Under the pieces are notes generated by a model. It was not told the DNA's origin and made no database searches. It was given only the letters and a program-made list of their open reading frames with translations. The position numbers and the translations under genes were made by a program. Below, one piece after another: positions 33,543-45,690 of a DNA stretch of 64,000 nucleotides. Every line of letters begins with the position of its first letter. The first letter of the stretch is position 1. The DNA lies in contig JAYKKT010000059.1 of the NCBI GenBank assembly GCA_036023115.1, positions 9,249,001 to 9,313,000 of the forward strand, written 5' to 3'. Origin of the DNA: Brasenia schreberi (taxonomy: Eukaryota; Streptophyta; Magnoliopsida; Nymphaeales; Cabombaceae).

Positions 33543-34784
33543 CTAGCAATCCTGCATTCCCTCCTTAATTTCTCCATGTGAATCATTCTCAGTTTCAGAC
33601 TGAACTGGTGGGATTTGTTCTCTGTGTCTCTTGCTAATTAGAAGAGCTTTCGACTTGTTCATCAATCTCAGGTACTTCTTTCTCACATCGAGGACGGGAT
33701 GCTTTTCCATCACTGAACCATTAACATGTGCCTCTTTCAGAATAGCGGTGCAGGTCTTGTTCTTGAGCGACAAGTAAAAGATACTTGGATGGCGCTCAAA
33801 TGCTCTCAAAAACTTCTGTGGCAGACCCAGATGCTTACGAAGGCAGAGAATCTTCCTTCTCTGAGCAGAGTTGTCCACAAAGAGGCTGAGCAATTCATGA
33901 AGAACCCCGACAACACGTTTTTCAGCAATGTCGCTATCTGGCCTCAGGTATGATGAGTCTTCATAGGGAGATATATATGGGAGCTTCTGAAATTGATCCA
34001 ACCATTCCTCTATCTTCCGTTTCAGTCGCAGGCCTTTAGATGGAACCAAGGTGAAAGCAAGAGCTGATCCTTTCACATATTCTTCTCCTCTTACAAGAGC
34101 ATTCCTTTGGACTGCCGATAACACCAATTCTTCACGTTTGACACTCAACCAAGGTTCCTCTGCCAATTCAACCAACTTGAAACTCCCATAACGATTCAGC
34201 AGCTCCATGTCACGCAAAAATTCATCAGGCAACCCTAAGTACCATTGCATCCCTTGAATTATCTTCAAGGGTAACATCTTCTCCCTACTCATCATCATTA
34301 GATTCTTTAGCCTTTCAACAAGTTTTGAACAATTAGCATCATAAACAGCTTTCTCTTCTTTATCAAGATCAATGGCTTCTTGGGTCAATCTAAACCAAGG
34401 AAGATTGTACTTTTCTCCAGTGAACTCTTCGAAAATTGCTGGATACTGTCTAAGGAATGTAGCAACCCTACCAGAAACTCCACACTCATAGCCCCTCTTG
34501 GAAACAAGTGAAATTGGTATGCAACCTCCTTCATCTCGGATACAATTCTTCAAGGAGATCAACGACTTGAGTTCTTCAGACCTATCTATGATTGGAATAG
34601 AATCAAAAGCAACATCCTTCTTCCATTTCATCTTAACATCAACATAAGTGAACTTCTGAAGATAGCAGTACAATGAAGCATCCTGGTGAGACAATATAGG
34701 TGAAGTCCATCGGTGCAAGAGCCTTGCATCCCATTGCCTTCTATAGTTTGAGACTGCGGATGAAAGCACTTGCTTAAAGAACAT
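33543..34784 (-). CDS. WTF9: PORR-domain organellar intron-splicing protein, WTF9-like
   Basis: A 413-residue open frame. The first 40 or so residues are rich in Arg/Ser and poor in acidic residues, as in a mitochondrial presequence. The PORR domain begins with VDVKMKWKKDVAFDSI and continues with FLRQYPAIFEEF, LPWFRLTQEA, LPLKIIQGMQWYLGLPDEFL, KRVVGVLHELLSLFVD, LGLPQKFLRAFERHPSIFYL and HPVLDVRKKYLRLM, all PORR hallmarks in family order. Known: PORR proteins bind organellar RNA, and WTF9 is needed for splicing of mitochondrial group II introns. The overall match is closest to WTF9 rather than WTF1 or RPD1, by inference from these blocks. An acceptor-like TTCTTCATTGCAG lies just before the start codon, so a 5' untranslated intron is likely. 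The frame is intact and probably functional. Confidence 0.88.
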   Translation of the reverse strand: MFFKQVLSSAVSNYRRQWDARLLHRWTSPILSHQDASLYCYLQKFTYVDVKMKWKKDVAFDSIPIIDRSEELKSLISLKNCIRDEGGCIPISLVSKRGYECGVSGRVATFLRQYPAIFEEFTGEKYNLPWFRLTQEAIDLDKEEKAVYDANCSKLVERLKNLMMMSREKMLPLKIIQGMQWYLGLPDEFLRDMELLNRYGSFKLVELAEEPWLSVKREELVLSAVQRNALVRGEEYVKGSALAFTLVPSKGLRLKRKIEEWLDQFQKLPYISPYEDSSYLRPDSDIAEKRVVGVLHELLSLFVDNSAQRRKILCLRKHLGLPQKFLRAFERHPSIFYLSLKNKTCTAILKEAHVNGSVMEKHPVLDVRKKYLRLMNKSKALLISKRHREQIPPVQSETENDSHGEIKEGMQDC

Positions 34785-35408
34785 GACTGCAATGAAGAAA
34801 CCGGATGACTTAGCCTGACCAAACCAATTGCTTAATGCATTAACAATTTAAACAAAACTCTGAAGTATACCTATATTATCAAAAACTGGAACTTGCACCC
34901 TTTTCTACTCACTCTTGCGTTACAATCACACCATTTTGAGCAATCCTGGCTAAAATTTCTCCTCCAAGCTCAAGAGCTGCGTCTTCATGTCTCCACAATG
35001 TCCCTGTGAATGGAAGGAACGGTGAGCAGCAAAAAGGATTAGATGGTACCACAAATCCAAGAAGAAAAGAACTCCGACTAGGCATACAGTTCCAATAGCT
35101 AAGTAGTGACTCAATAGTCAAAAACCCAGCTAGCAAAAGAGATATGCATACAGTTTAAAAGCTTTGACTGGTCTTAACAGGAATATCTACAACGCTCAAC
35201 AATGTCTAGTACAGAAAGAGCTCCACACGGTTCACGCATTTCATCGAACACTTTATGTGGCCAAGTGCAATAGAAACAAACAAGAGCCGGATGCATATAA
35301 TAACACCTCTACAAGGGAAACCGTGGAGAAAGGGAGGAAGGGAAAAAGAAGTATGAGGATGAAGCACCACCAAGGAGAAAAGGAAACATTCTTCACGCTA
35401 AGCAATAG

Positions 35409-35411
<3 letters not shown>

Positions 35412-35444
<33 letters not shown>
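35412..35444. repeat. (GA)n microsatellite
   Basis: About 16 GA units upstream of the PORR gene. Confidence 0.95.
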
Positions 35445-35446
<2 letters not shown>

Positions 35447-38338
35447 GAAAACCTAGTTGAAAAGGAGAGTTGTAGCAGTTCGCCTACCGGGTTGACTTCG
35501 AGGATGCATTGAGCAAGCTCGACCGAGTTGCATGCTTCACGCAGTCTCAGTGGCAGCACTTTCATGTTTTCTGTTTTGGGCCGTGTTCACGTCACGTCAT
35601 TTTATATCAAGTTAGAAACAAGTCAACCCGAACGTAGACAAACCAAGCCGCCCTTTGTTCCGCTCCTGTTCGGCTCATCACCAACTCTTTTGTGTTCAGT
35701 TTGCTACCCATATGAGCAGTGAAGGATCCAGAAGTTTGTTTCGGGTGGAGCGAACTTCAGATTCAGGTGAGGCCAGCTTTAAAAACTTTTATTTTTTATA
35801 AAATTTCAATAAAAAATATAAATTTTCAGAATTTCGGATGAGACAACTACAATATGAATCCGCCATTGCATATGAGCCGAACATGAACATGGTATATTAG
35901 GCTCGGTTCAGCTCGTGAAAGCTCGTTAAGAAACCGTTTAATCCTATAACATGCCTTAACGCAACAGTGTTAGGGTACTTGAGGCAAATGAAGGATAATT
36001 TTTGTTTTATTAATTAGTCGAAGTTTTAGGAAAATAACATGCACTTCAAAGAAAATCACTAGAGATGTCAATATGAGCTGAGGAAAATATGGGTCGGGCC
36101 GGCCTGGTCCATATATATATATATATATAGTATTTCGATTGCATGTATATATATTATACATGTATAGTTTTTTATTACATGTATATATGCATAGTTTTCT
36201 CCGTTACATATATAGTTTTTTTATTACATATATAGTTTTCTCCGTTACATATATAGCTTGTTGAAACCTGTGCTGTGATTAGATTTAGATTTCAAAAAAA
36301 ATTGGATCAAATCTTATAGACCTGAACTAATATCTAAGATGCTTGTCCGGACGATGTCGGTTCCTAAGGCCATATGGGTCGGGACCATTCGACCTTACTT
36401 CAAATATGAGCTAGAAATCTCTACCGTTTGTGAAGTGTTCGACAGGGCTGTTTGCTTTGCAATTTACTTGACTCATTCATATAGTAGACGACCCAAGCAG
36501 CGAATCACAATGGTTATCAGGTTCCTTGGCCCATTTACGAGCCCCACCCGAAGATGACCCGATCGCCGTTTTCGGTCGAGGGACACGGGCTAGCACATTC
36601 TCCATCAAGTTCGAAAAAGGACGGTCATGATTGGCCAATCATTTCACGTCAGCCTAGCCGGTCAACTGACTGGGAGCACATACACACCATTTTTTTGATT
36701 TTTTTTCCAAATGCTAGCGCTGGTGGGCAATGGGGCCGTTTGGAACCACTGGTCCTAGACGGCTGGTATCGTGGTTCTACACCGACGGTGCCGAGTCGGC
36801 CAAAACCGCCGAGTTCCTTCCCGGTTCCCAATATCATAAAACCATCATCATGGAACTCCAATCGAACTGAGGGGTTTTCGGTTTCACCAGTTTGCAACTA
36901 GTTTGGTTCAGGTTTGAACCGGCCATCTCTACTCCTAAACTCTTTAACAGGTTAAAACCAGTGTGTATGTATGCGTGCATGTATGTATGTGAGTGTATTT
37001 ATAAAATGGTAGGAGCCTTGCTTCTTTCTCTCCCTATTGCAGTGCGATCTACCATCTTAGGTTGCAAGTGTCTTGCCCTTCTTCTTTCTGTGTCATGAAG
37101 ATTCTGATTGTGTTACCATAGGACACTCATGAGCCCTACCAGAAGAAAAGGAACTTACAACTGGCACTGAAACCACCACTTTACAGTCTACTCAGCCATG
37201 ACTAAACCTTTAAAGGAAGTTGTCTAATCCCCACAAAACAACCCTTTATGCCCATAAAACCGGATGGTGGTTTTATTTGTCAGGTGGATTTGACATATAA
37301 AACCACCAAGAACACGTCTATATTGAAGAGTGGTTTTCACAATCAGCATCCAAATTCCTTGAAACCTCATATTAGAATATAGCTAATCAAACCTTCCACT
37401 TAGAACCTTTAAAAATTCGACAATCATGTCGAAGAACCAATCGAATTAATAAGTAGAGCTTCGGCATCAAGTTTTATAAATATCGTATCGGATCACATAT
37501 CTTATATGATAGCAATGTCGATATTTTTAACACCCCAAATCAATGTTAGTATCAATATTTGTAAATATGGGTCTTATTAAGTTCCGAGGTGGTTGATAGC
37601 CTGCTCAGTGGTCACACTCATGCGTGCGTTCACAATGGGCTCACCTGGTTGCAGCCATATTTTGCATCGGTTAGTATAGTGAGAATTTGGAACCAGGTTG
37701 ACGGTTTCAATTGGAACCAAACTTGGAAAGGAACCAACTGAAACCTAAAACGGCCAAATCAGACCTAGAGCTTGAGACCACCTGATTCGGTTTCGGTTTC
37801 AAATTCCATGAGATCGGAACCGGGTGGAAACTGGAACTAGTAGTTTCAAACTGCCAGTTCTATATTCTTTTAAAAAAATCCCTACAATTTGAACATTTTT
37901 AATGTTCTTTTATGATTTCGAGCAATTTAAGACTCAAACCGGAACCAAAACCAACTCAGTCCCATTTGTTGATTCTAGAAAAACCAGAACCGACCATGTT
38001 TAGGAAGAACTACTAGAGGGACAGTCCAGTGGTTTCAGACTCCAATGGTGGTATTCTCCTTCTCAGGTCGATGATGAGCATAGTGCTACTATCTAGGCTG
38101 GGTTCTTCCAAACCTTGCAAAGGCATCTCCTTTGAGTTTCTTTTTTCTTTCTAATTTAAAACATCGTCTCTTCTAGTTAAAGTCGACAAAATAAGAATAA
38201 TAATTCACGGTTTATGGACATTTTTATTTATTTGAAAAGGTACATGTTTGTGTATATCTTTTATCTTTTGCCAAAAAATTCTGCTTATCAACCCATGAAT
38301 TTGCATAAGATCATGATGAGAAACCATAAGCCTTTGAG

Positions 38339-38339
<1 letters not shown>

Positions 38340-38422
<83 letters not shown>
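38340..38422. repeat. compound (AT)n-(AG)n microsatellite
   Basis: An AT run to about 38380 with one break, followed directly by an AG run to 38422. It lies 250 bp beyond the stop codon of the ATL gene. Confidence 0.97.
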
Positions 38423-38425
<3 letters not shown>

Positions 38426-38668
38426 CATGTCCACCCATTGCTTTTGAATGATATAAGTGTAATAAAAATACTTTTCATATTTTTTAAAAACTTTTTAAAA
38501 ATTTAAGTTACACTTATGCCACCCAAAAACAATGGGTGAGCATGTATGTATAAGCTGTTAAAATAGTGCCAATCACATTCATTACTAAATTTTTGCCTAT
38601 GTTCATCTTCTAAAAGTACATGATTTAAGTTACATACTTGGATGAGCAAGGATTTCCAGGACCTTCAC

Positions 38669-39328
38669 CTAATAAATACCCGTATAGTTCATTATCATTC
38701 GTTCTGGCTCCAGTGGCTGTAGGAGCTCAATTTGGTTGGCTTGGTTGCAAGAGCCTGGTTTCTTCTTGATGTTCAGTAGGCAATGCCTACATATCGGGCA
38801 CGACGAACGGGACACGAGCCATTTGTCGATGCATTTGACATGGAAGACATGGTTACACTTCGGAAGTAGTCGAACTCGATCGCCGGAGCTGAACTCAGAT
38901 AAACATATGGCACAAAGTGGTTCAAAGCTAGCTAACTCTGAGCTAGGAGAATGGAGGACTATGGGGAAGTCACTAAGTGCTTTCTTCGTCAAGCCGATAT
39001 TTGCAGCCCGAACCGCCCTTCCCTGTCGCAATTCGAACTGTAGTCTCCTTGAGCAGTGAAGAGCGCACCTTACTAAAGCGTTCATTCCCAATGCACATAT
39101 TAAAGCACATAGAAGCACAGCAAGGATCATTGCTACATTAGCATCAAAGCTTCCTTTTCCTGCATATGATTGATGGCCGTTTCCAACGCCTGATAATGCA
39201 GTCGTGTTGCCGGAGCCTGGAGCCGGTGGTAGCCGAATGATTGGCTGAACCAATAGCTTTCTGGACTTGATGGTGCCCAAAAGAGTGTTGAAGATGAGAG
39301 AGGAAGAGGAATTGTGTGAGAGCATCAT
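38669..39328 (-). CDS. RING-H2 ubiquitin ligase, ATL family
   Basis: A 219-residue intronless frame, typical of ATL genes. Residues about 62-84 form one hydrophobic membrane segment ([18 protein letters not shown]). A GLD-like motif, [11 protein letters not shown], follows at 112-122. The RING-H2 finger uses C139, C142, C158, H160, H163, C166, C177 and C180, with the DKWL segment (W170) before the last cysteine pair. Known: ATLs are membrane-bound E3 ligases that recruit E2 enzymes through the RING-H2. Substrates vary and cannot be told from sequence. Ligand spacing and length suit the short ATL group near ATL72-ATL80. All zinc ligands are present and the frame is intact. A second candidate start lies one codon downstream (MM). 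Confidence 0.93.
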   Translation of the reverse strand: MMLSHNSSSSLIFNTLLGTIKSRKLLVQPIIRLPPAPGSGNTTALSGVGNGHQSYAGKGSFDANVAMILAVLLCALICALGMNALVRCALHCSRRLQFELRQGRAVRAANIGLTKKALSDFPIVLHSPSSELASFEPLCAICLSEFSSGDRVRLLPKCNHVFHVKCIDKWLVSRSSCPICRHCLLNIKKKPGSCNQANQIELLQPLEPERMIMNYTGIY

Positions 39329-39363
39329 GGTACTGCAACTGAAGTTCAGTGCCAGTCATAGTG

Positions 39364-39380
39364 ATGATATATATATACAT
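39364..39380 (-). promoter_or_regulatory. possible TATA box of the ATL gene
   Basis: On the minus strand the sequence GTATATATATATATC lies 36-52 bases before the ATG at 39328. It could serve as a TATA box with a very short leader. AT-rich runs are common here, so this is only a candidate. Confidence 0.35.
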
Positions 39381-41636
39381 ATACCAAAGTGGATGCCTTT
39401 AATTAAATAAGCTTGATTAGTTCTAGGATTATCTTCTGTTCTTGAAGATAAGTTTGCATTTATACTTTGCTTCCAAGTGTGGCGTATCTGAATCCGATAG
39501 GATGGCTTATACTATGAATATTTCTTGACTTGGCTTGGCTTGGTTCAGCTTCGTGAAGAGCTCTGTTTGTTTCATGCAAATATAAAGGCATATTTAGCTT
39601 TTTCATGAGAAAATGAGCCATTATACGAAGTATTCAGCATTTAATGCAATAGCTCACCCGGTTATCGGGTCGATTCACAAGTTGAAGGTCATGAGTTCAA
39701 TCCAAGCACACACAAAAGAAATCCACTACATCAGATTTGGATATTGGTTATCCATATGATACATCAAAATAACTAAAATATCAATCCTATTATTTAGATG
39801 GGAGTACGAATTCTTACTAAAATGATAATCTATACTCCAATACTGGTCACTTGTATATTGGTTTTAGATTAAGTTTGCAATCCAAAATCAAAATGTGATC
39901 CGATTGATTCAGTTCTTCCTTCGGGATCTGACAAAATGGACTCTTGATATGGGCGCTGAACTTGAAATCCAAAGTCAGAATGTGAACTAATACCTTTCTG
40001 GGTCTGTCTAACTGGATTTGGATCTGAGTTCAACTCGTTGACATCCATACTGCATAGTTGCCAAATCCAAGAATTGATAACTTTTCCACTTCAAAATGCA
40101 TATGTTTCCTCAACTTGCTAGGTTAGTGTCCACTTGTGTGTCAATGTGACACGAAAAAGCTAGAAAGGAGATTCATCTCAAGCCCTTCAAAAGGTTAGGT
40201 TCAATCTTTTTGGTCCAAACAATGGGAAACGGATCGTTAAATCCATCGCAACAATATGTCATAATGACACGAAACCTGCTTAAGCGTTTCCGTGTATGAA
40301 TGAATGAACATGAACACACAAGGGTCATGACCCGAAGGCAACTAAGAATTATTGTGACATAGCATCAAACCTAAATCCTATCTCGGTTTCTATTGGATCT
40401 ATATGAGAATTAGACCCATTTATAAGTTTAACAAGTAGGTCCCATAACATAATTCAAAACAACATGAAAGACGACACAAACACTGTCAAAGATACATATC
40501 GTGTCCACCCAAAGTAACATGAAAGAATGTGATCCAGTTCTGATCGACTTGTCTATGGTATGAGCCACCGGCGGATCTAAATAAAAGGGTGGCGGAGTTA
40601 CTGCCCTCCTAAATTGAGATACATTTCAGCCATGCTTCGGCCCTCCTAACGCCATGAAATACATACTTCGTCCCTCTTAACACTATTTTCTAGATCCGCT
40701 ACTAGTACGGCTATCAAATAAAATGATGCAAAGATAACACAAAACATGAAATTGCTGACAATATAACACGATAACTTGACATAGACGTACAAAAAAATCC
40801 GTGTTATGTGCCTGCTTAAAGTAACACAAAAAGGGTTCTGACACGGTCACCATTGACACGACACGAACACGAAATGACCACCCTTGACAATGGGAAGATT
40901 GATGAAGGGAAGCCGAGCCGCTTGAGCCGTTAAAATCCCAGCTCGTTTAGCACATTTATGAGATATTTTAAACAATGTCTGGAGCTTCCACAAGGGTTGT
41001 GAACCCCACCACTAGCTCAAGAGTGCGCTTTGTGGGTCCCAAAAAGCACTATGATGTGGCGCTGTGTCGGGAAGACACGTGTAGAAGAACCCACTATGGG
41101 TCCCCTTCCCCAAATTGGGATGCGAACTCGTACCCCGTAGTTAACTGAAAAGGCAATGGGCTGCGAATCTGTGTCGCGTCTGAATATGACACGAATACGT
41201 CTTTTCTGTGCTCCTTCCATATGTTTGACACACAAGATTATACGACACGAGTGCAAGTGAGAGTGTCCGGGTGAGAGGCTATAACTTAGCAGAAGACCCA
41301 AATACTTCTTCTAATTGATATTTTTCCGAGAGGAATATATACTTGGAAATCCAGATCTTTTTTTGGATTTTTTTTGGAAAAATAAAATGCAAAAGCAAAT
41401 TATCACAACGAAGAATTTATTTTTGTTAAATTAAATAATATGGATTTTATGAAGTGTTGAAAGTCAATGATTTAGGATATGATTTACTTGTTGGCGGATC
41501 TGAAGCTGAAGCTGCATTATGGTCATCCTTGTATGCAAGGAGAATGATCTTTACCAGGAAGACAATCGCTGCTTAGAAACTATGAACACACGAGATCCTT
41601 AAGTATATTTAAGCACGGATGAGTGTGCGCATGAAC

Positions 41637-41674
<38 letters not shown>

Positions 41675-41879
41675 TGAGCTCCTCTCTTCTTCTCATCTCA
41701 CAATTCTCTCTCCCTCTAAGGTTACCATGATCTCATTCGGACTATTTTCTTCATTCTAATTCTCTAAGATCACACCCTCAATCTTCCTCCTCTCTCACTT
41801 AATTTTGACTGAAAAACTACCAAATTAGAGAAACTATAGAGATCAGTTTTTGCCTCGTTTCTCCACTAAACCTTCATGG
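39381..41879. other. no gene recognised
   Basis: The sequence includes a tRNA-like module near 39645-39725 (tagctcacccggttatcggg, then gagttcaatccaagc). A stretch rich in gacacga words at about 40130-40890 resembles the ends of non-autonomous hAT elements and finishes near gaccacccttgac. A (CT)n run lies at 41640-41670. The minus-strand frame at 41017-41301 has no family signature. Confidence 0.4.
41640..41670. repeat. (CT)n microsatellite
   Basis: About 15 CT units, 200 bp before the RTE copy. Confidence 0.95.
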
Positions 41880-44114
41880 TTTGGGTTGGAGAAAAAGCAA
41901 AGGTGATAGAGGATAAAGATTTTAAATTATGTTACTCAGGTAAAGAAAAGGCTCGAAACGAAGTTGGTATTATCATAAATAAAGATTTAAAGGATAGTGT
42001 AGTAGACATAAAACGATATGGTGACCGAATCATGACGTTGAAATTAGTGTTAGGAGAAGAGATTTTGAATATAGTTTGTGCTTACGCGCCCCAAGTAGGA
42101 CTAGAAGATAGTATAAAGATAACTTTTTAGAAAGAGTTAGATAAGGAGATTCAAAAGATTCCACAAAGGGAGATGATTTGTTTAGAAGGAGACTTAAATT
42201 AACATGTCGGTTAAGAGTCATTAGGATATCAAGGGATTCATGGAAACTTTGGTTTTGGGGATATAAATGAGGAAGGTAGGGAGATTTTAAATTTTGCTAT
42301 GACATTTGATCTCTTTATAGTCAATACAATCTTCAAAAAACGTGATGAACATTTAATTACTTATAAGAGTGGCTTATCACAAATACAAATTGATTACTTT
42401 ATTTGTAGAAAAAAGATAGAGCGTGTTGTAAATATTGCAAGGTAATTGTAGGAGAAATCTTAACCACCCAACATCGACTTTTAGTTATGGATTTACAAAT
42501 AAAAAAATGGACAAAGAAGAAAAGAGTGCATCGAGCTGTTCGGACTAAATGGTGGAACCTTAAAAGTGAGAAAGAAGATATATTTAAACAGAAAGTCCTT
42601 CAAGGAGATGTTTGGAATTATGTTGGTACACCCTGTGATATGTGGAACAATATGATTATAAATATTAGGAAAGTGGCAAAAGATGTGTTAGGTATATCTA
42701 AGGGAGGTGTACCGGCACAAAAAGAAGCTTGGTGGTGGAGTGAAGTAGTGCAAAATAAAATCAAGGCAAAGAGGGCATGTTACAATTACATTATGCTAAG
42801 AAAAGTATTGAAACTTTAGAGGCTTATAAGAAAGCAAACAAGGAAGAGAAAAAGGCCGTGAGTGAAGAAAAAGCTAAAATTTGGGAGGATTTATATAAAA
42901 AAACTCAACTCAAAAGAGGGTGAAAGACATATTTTTAGGATAGCTAGGACTAGAGATAAGAAAACTAAAGATCCTAATTATATTAGATGCATCAAAGACG
43001 AGGATAAAAAAATTCTAGTGGCAAATGATGATATAAGAAATAGATGAAAAACTATTTTTATAAGCTTTTTAATGAAAATAAAGATGCTAGTATTAGCTTA
43101 GGAGATTTAGCCAAGTCAGAAAAGTATATAAGTACATGAGGGAGCAAATGACATGTATGATGGTGCAAAAACATGTATGAGGACTCATGAATGAACGATG
43201 GACTTCTTTGAAGTTAATATTGGGTTACATCAAGGATCAACTTTAAGTCCATACTTATTTATAATGGTTATTGATGAGTTAACAAAACATATTCAAGATG
43301 AAGTACCTTGGTGTATGTTATTTGCAGATGACATTGTATTAGTGGAAGAGTCTAAGGAAAAAGTTAATAGAAAATTGGAACTATTGAGAGAAACATTAGA
43401 AAGCAAAGGCCTCCGACTTAGTAGAACAAAGACAGAATATATGGAATATAAGTTTGATTATTTGGTTACCTCAAAGGACATAGAAATTAAATTTGGCATA
43501 CATTGTATCCCCCAAAAGGAAAGTTTTAAATACCTAGGGTCAATTTTTCAGAGTGATGGAAGAATTGATGGAGATGTTACGCATAGAATTAATGCTGGTT
43601 GGATAAAATGGAGAGGAGCATAAGGTATTCTTTGTGATAAGAAGATACCATTAAAGTTAAAAGGTAAATATTATAGAGCAACAATGGGCCTGCCATGTTT
43701 TTTGGTTCTCAGTGTTGGGCAGTTAATCGTCAACATGTACAAAAGATGATTGTGACATAAATGAAGATGTTGAGATGAATGAGTGGTCATACAAGAAAAT
43801 ACTGTATACATAATGAGGTTATTAGAAATAAATTAGGAGTGACACCAATAGAGGATAAAATGAGAGAATATCGTTTAAGATGGTTTGGACATATAGAAAG
43901 AAGAACCTTTAAGAAAGTATGAAAAACTAAATTTGGAAAGTATTAAAAGAGATAGAGGACGACCACAAAAGTATTGGAAAGAAATAATAAAGAATGATCT
44001 AGCTTATTGTGAGTTAACTGCTACCATGGCACACGATAGGGATCTATGGAAACAAAGAATCCATGTAGCCGACCTAGTCTAGCATGAGAAAAGGCTTAGT
44101 TGTTGTTGTTGTTG
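41880..44114 (+). mobile_element. RTE LINE with internal deletion
   Basis: The copy begins within the endonuclease domain and extends further 5' than the copy at 20741. It ends in the usual (GTT)n tail. Endonuclease pieces lie at about 41880-42470. The linker is at 42487-43047. The late reverse transcriptase ([13 protein letters not shown]) and C-terminal region run from 43198 to about 44080. At about 43125-43160 the sequence jumps from the linker to the late RT region. This removes some 550 bp relative to the 20741 copy and leaves about 20 bp of unrelated filler. Several stops and shifts are present. No target duplication was found. Confidence 0.9.
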
Positions 44115-45690
44115 GTTCACGGTTCCGTGTTAGAACCAAACTATGAGAATCAAACCATTTTATATGTATATATGGTTATAAAACTTATATATATTATAAG
44201 TTATAAGTTTATATATATGAGTTTTATAAGCTTATATACATATAAAATATGAATATATAAAGTTTATATACTTATTCCGTAATGAACTTAACAACTTTAT
44301 AAGTTTATATATAAGAGTTTTATAATCTCATATACATATAAAATGTGAACTGCGATCCAAACAATCTCATGGAATAATACATTATATTTAGCAAAATCTT
44401 TAAATTAGTAGAACCATGGTTTGGTTCTAGCTATAGCATGTTTTGATCCGGTTCTCTAAAAGTTGAGAACCGAAACTAGGGGGTTGGTTTGAAATTGAGG
44501 CTAGAACCGAATCGTGAACTCCCTCAGTCAAAAAAAGTATTTCAGTTTCTGCTCTTCTGCTATAAATTAACAGGGAAGATCAAGAAATGGAAAGGGAAGT
44601 TTTGTGCCATAACCAAACAGGACAGATCTTTGGAAATGATTAAATTAAAATAAACAAATTTGCTTAATCACACCGGTTTGAAGTGGAATCGAATCACTTG
44701 CAGAACCGGAACTGGAATCAGTGATTTTAAATCGGTGGTATATTTTAAATATTTTTTTTCTAAAACTCTTTATCACAAACAATGGCAAGCGCTCTCTACG
44801 GCTGCAGTTCGACTCCCAGAGGATGCATTATCTTTGTATTTGGAAAAAATTTGAAACTAGAGCCAATGAATCCGAGGCAGTTTAGAAATCATCCCGAGTT
44901 CCAGTTTACCCAGAACCGGACATGTGTTCACGTGTAGATATGGCTAATTGATACAATTACTCGTTCAACTAAAGTAATGTCGAACTCTACCGTCTAGAAC
45001 GAACAATAACAGCTTTATGAAGAGACGATAGCTAGAGAAACAAGAGAATTTAGAGATAAAGAAGGACATCTGAGTTAGATGTAAACGCAAGATCGAGACT
45101 TAGGTCTAGTTTGGAGCCTACTTTGAAGGGCTACTAGCATAATAGGCTCTGTGGTTCGAACCGAAACTGAACCGGGTTCAAAACCGCTGGGACACGGAAC
45201 CACCGGTTTCAAGTTGAGAACCGTAACCAGAACCGGGGACCTCTTGGTTCGATTATGATTCATACTTTTGGAGAACCGGCTCAAAAAAACTGTGGATTTT
45301 ATTTATATAGAATTTCCGAAACATATTATCACAAATAGATCTTCTACCCTAACGACAACCACTCAACACAACACTTTCTTTGTAAGAAGTTCGACTCTCT
45401 AGGGCGTCTTTTAAGAGTTTGTGTACATAGTTACGAACAACTGTATAGCTCAATGGTAAGATACCTTCCTAGTTGTCACCTGAAAGGTGAGAAGAAGATC
45501 AAGCCTCACTGCGGTCATTTGTTGAGTTATAACTTTCTTTTAAATGTAGTTTCAGAACGGTTTCGAAATCGAAATTAGACTCAGAACCAGATTCAAACCC
45601 ATTCTAAAACTGGATCTAGAACCGCCTAAATCATACCCGAACTCGAAACCGTCTCTTAAACGGTTCGGTTACAATTTCTGACTTTGGGTC
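44115..45690. repeat. GGTTC-rich and AT-rich relics, possible non-autonomous hAT
   Basis: Blocks such as ggttcacggttccgtg, gaaccatggtttggttc and gaaccggaactgg recur on both strands (44115-44560, 44660-44930, 45130-45250, 45540-45690). AT-rich sequence lies between some of them. Similar sequence occurs at 3470, 36740, 37660, 48540, 57000, 59200 and 63000. No paired ends were identified, so family and borders are uncertain. tRNA-like modules (near 44786 and 45430) are interspersed. Confidence 0.4.

Larger units (their letters stand above)
34785..38668. other. 5' flank of the PORR gene, then repeats
   Basis: Sequence up to about 35500 probably holds the 5' untranslated exon(s) and promoter of the PORR gene. 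Beyond that are GA and AT/AG microsatellites and GGTTC-rich relics (about 36740-36960 and 37660-38000). I recognise no other gene. Confidence 0.45.
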
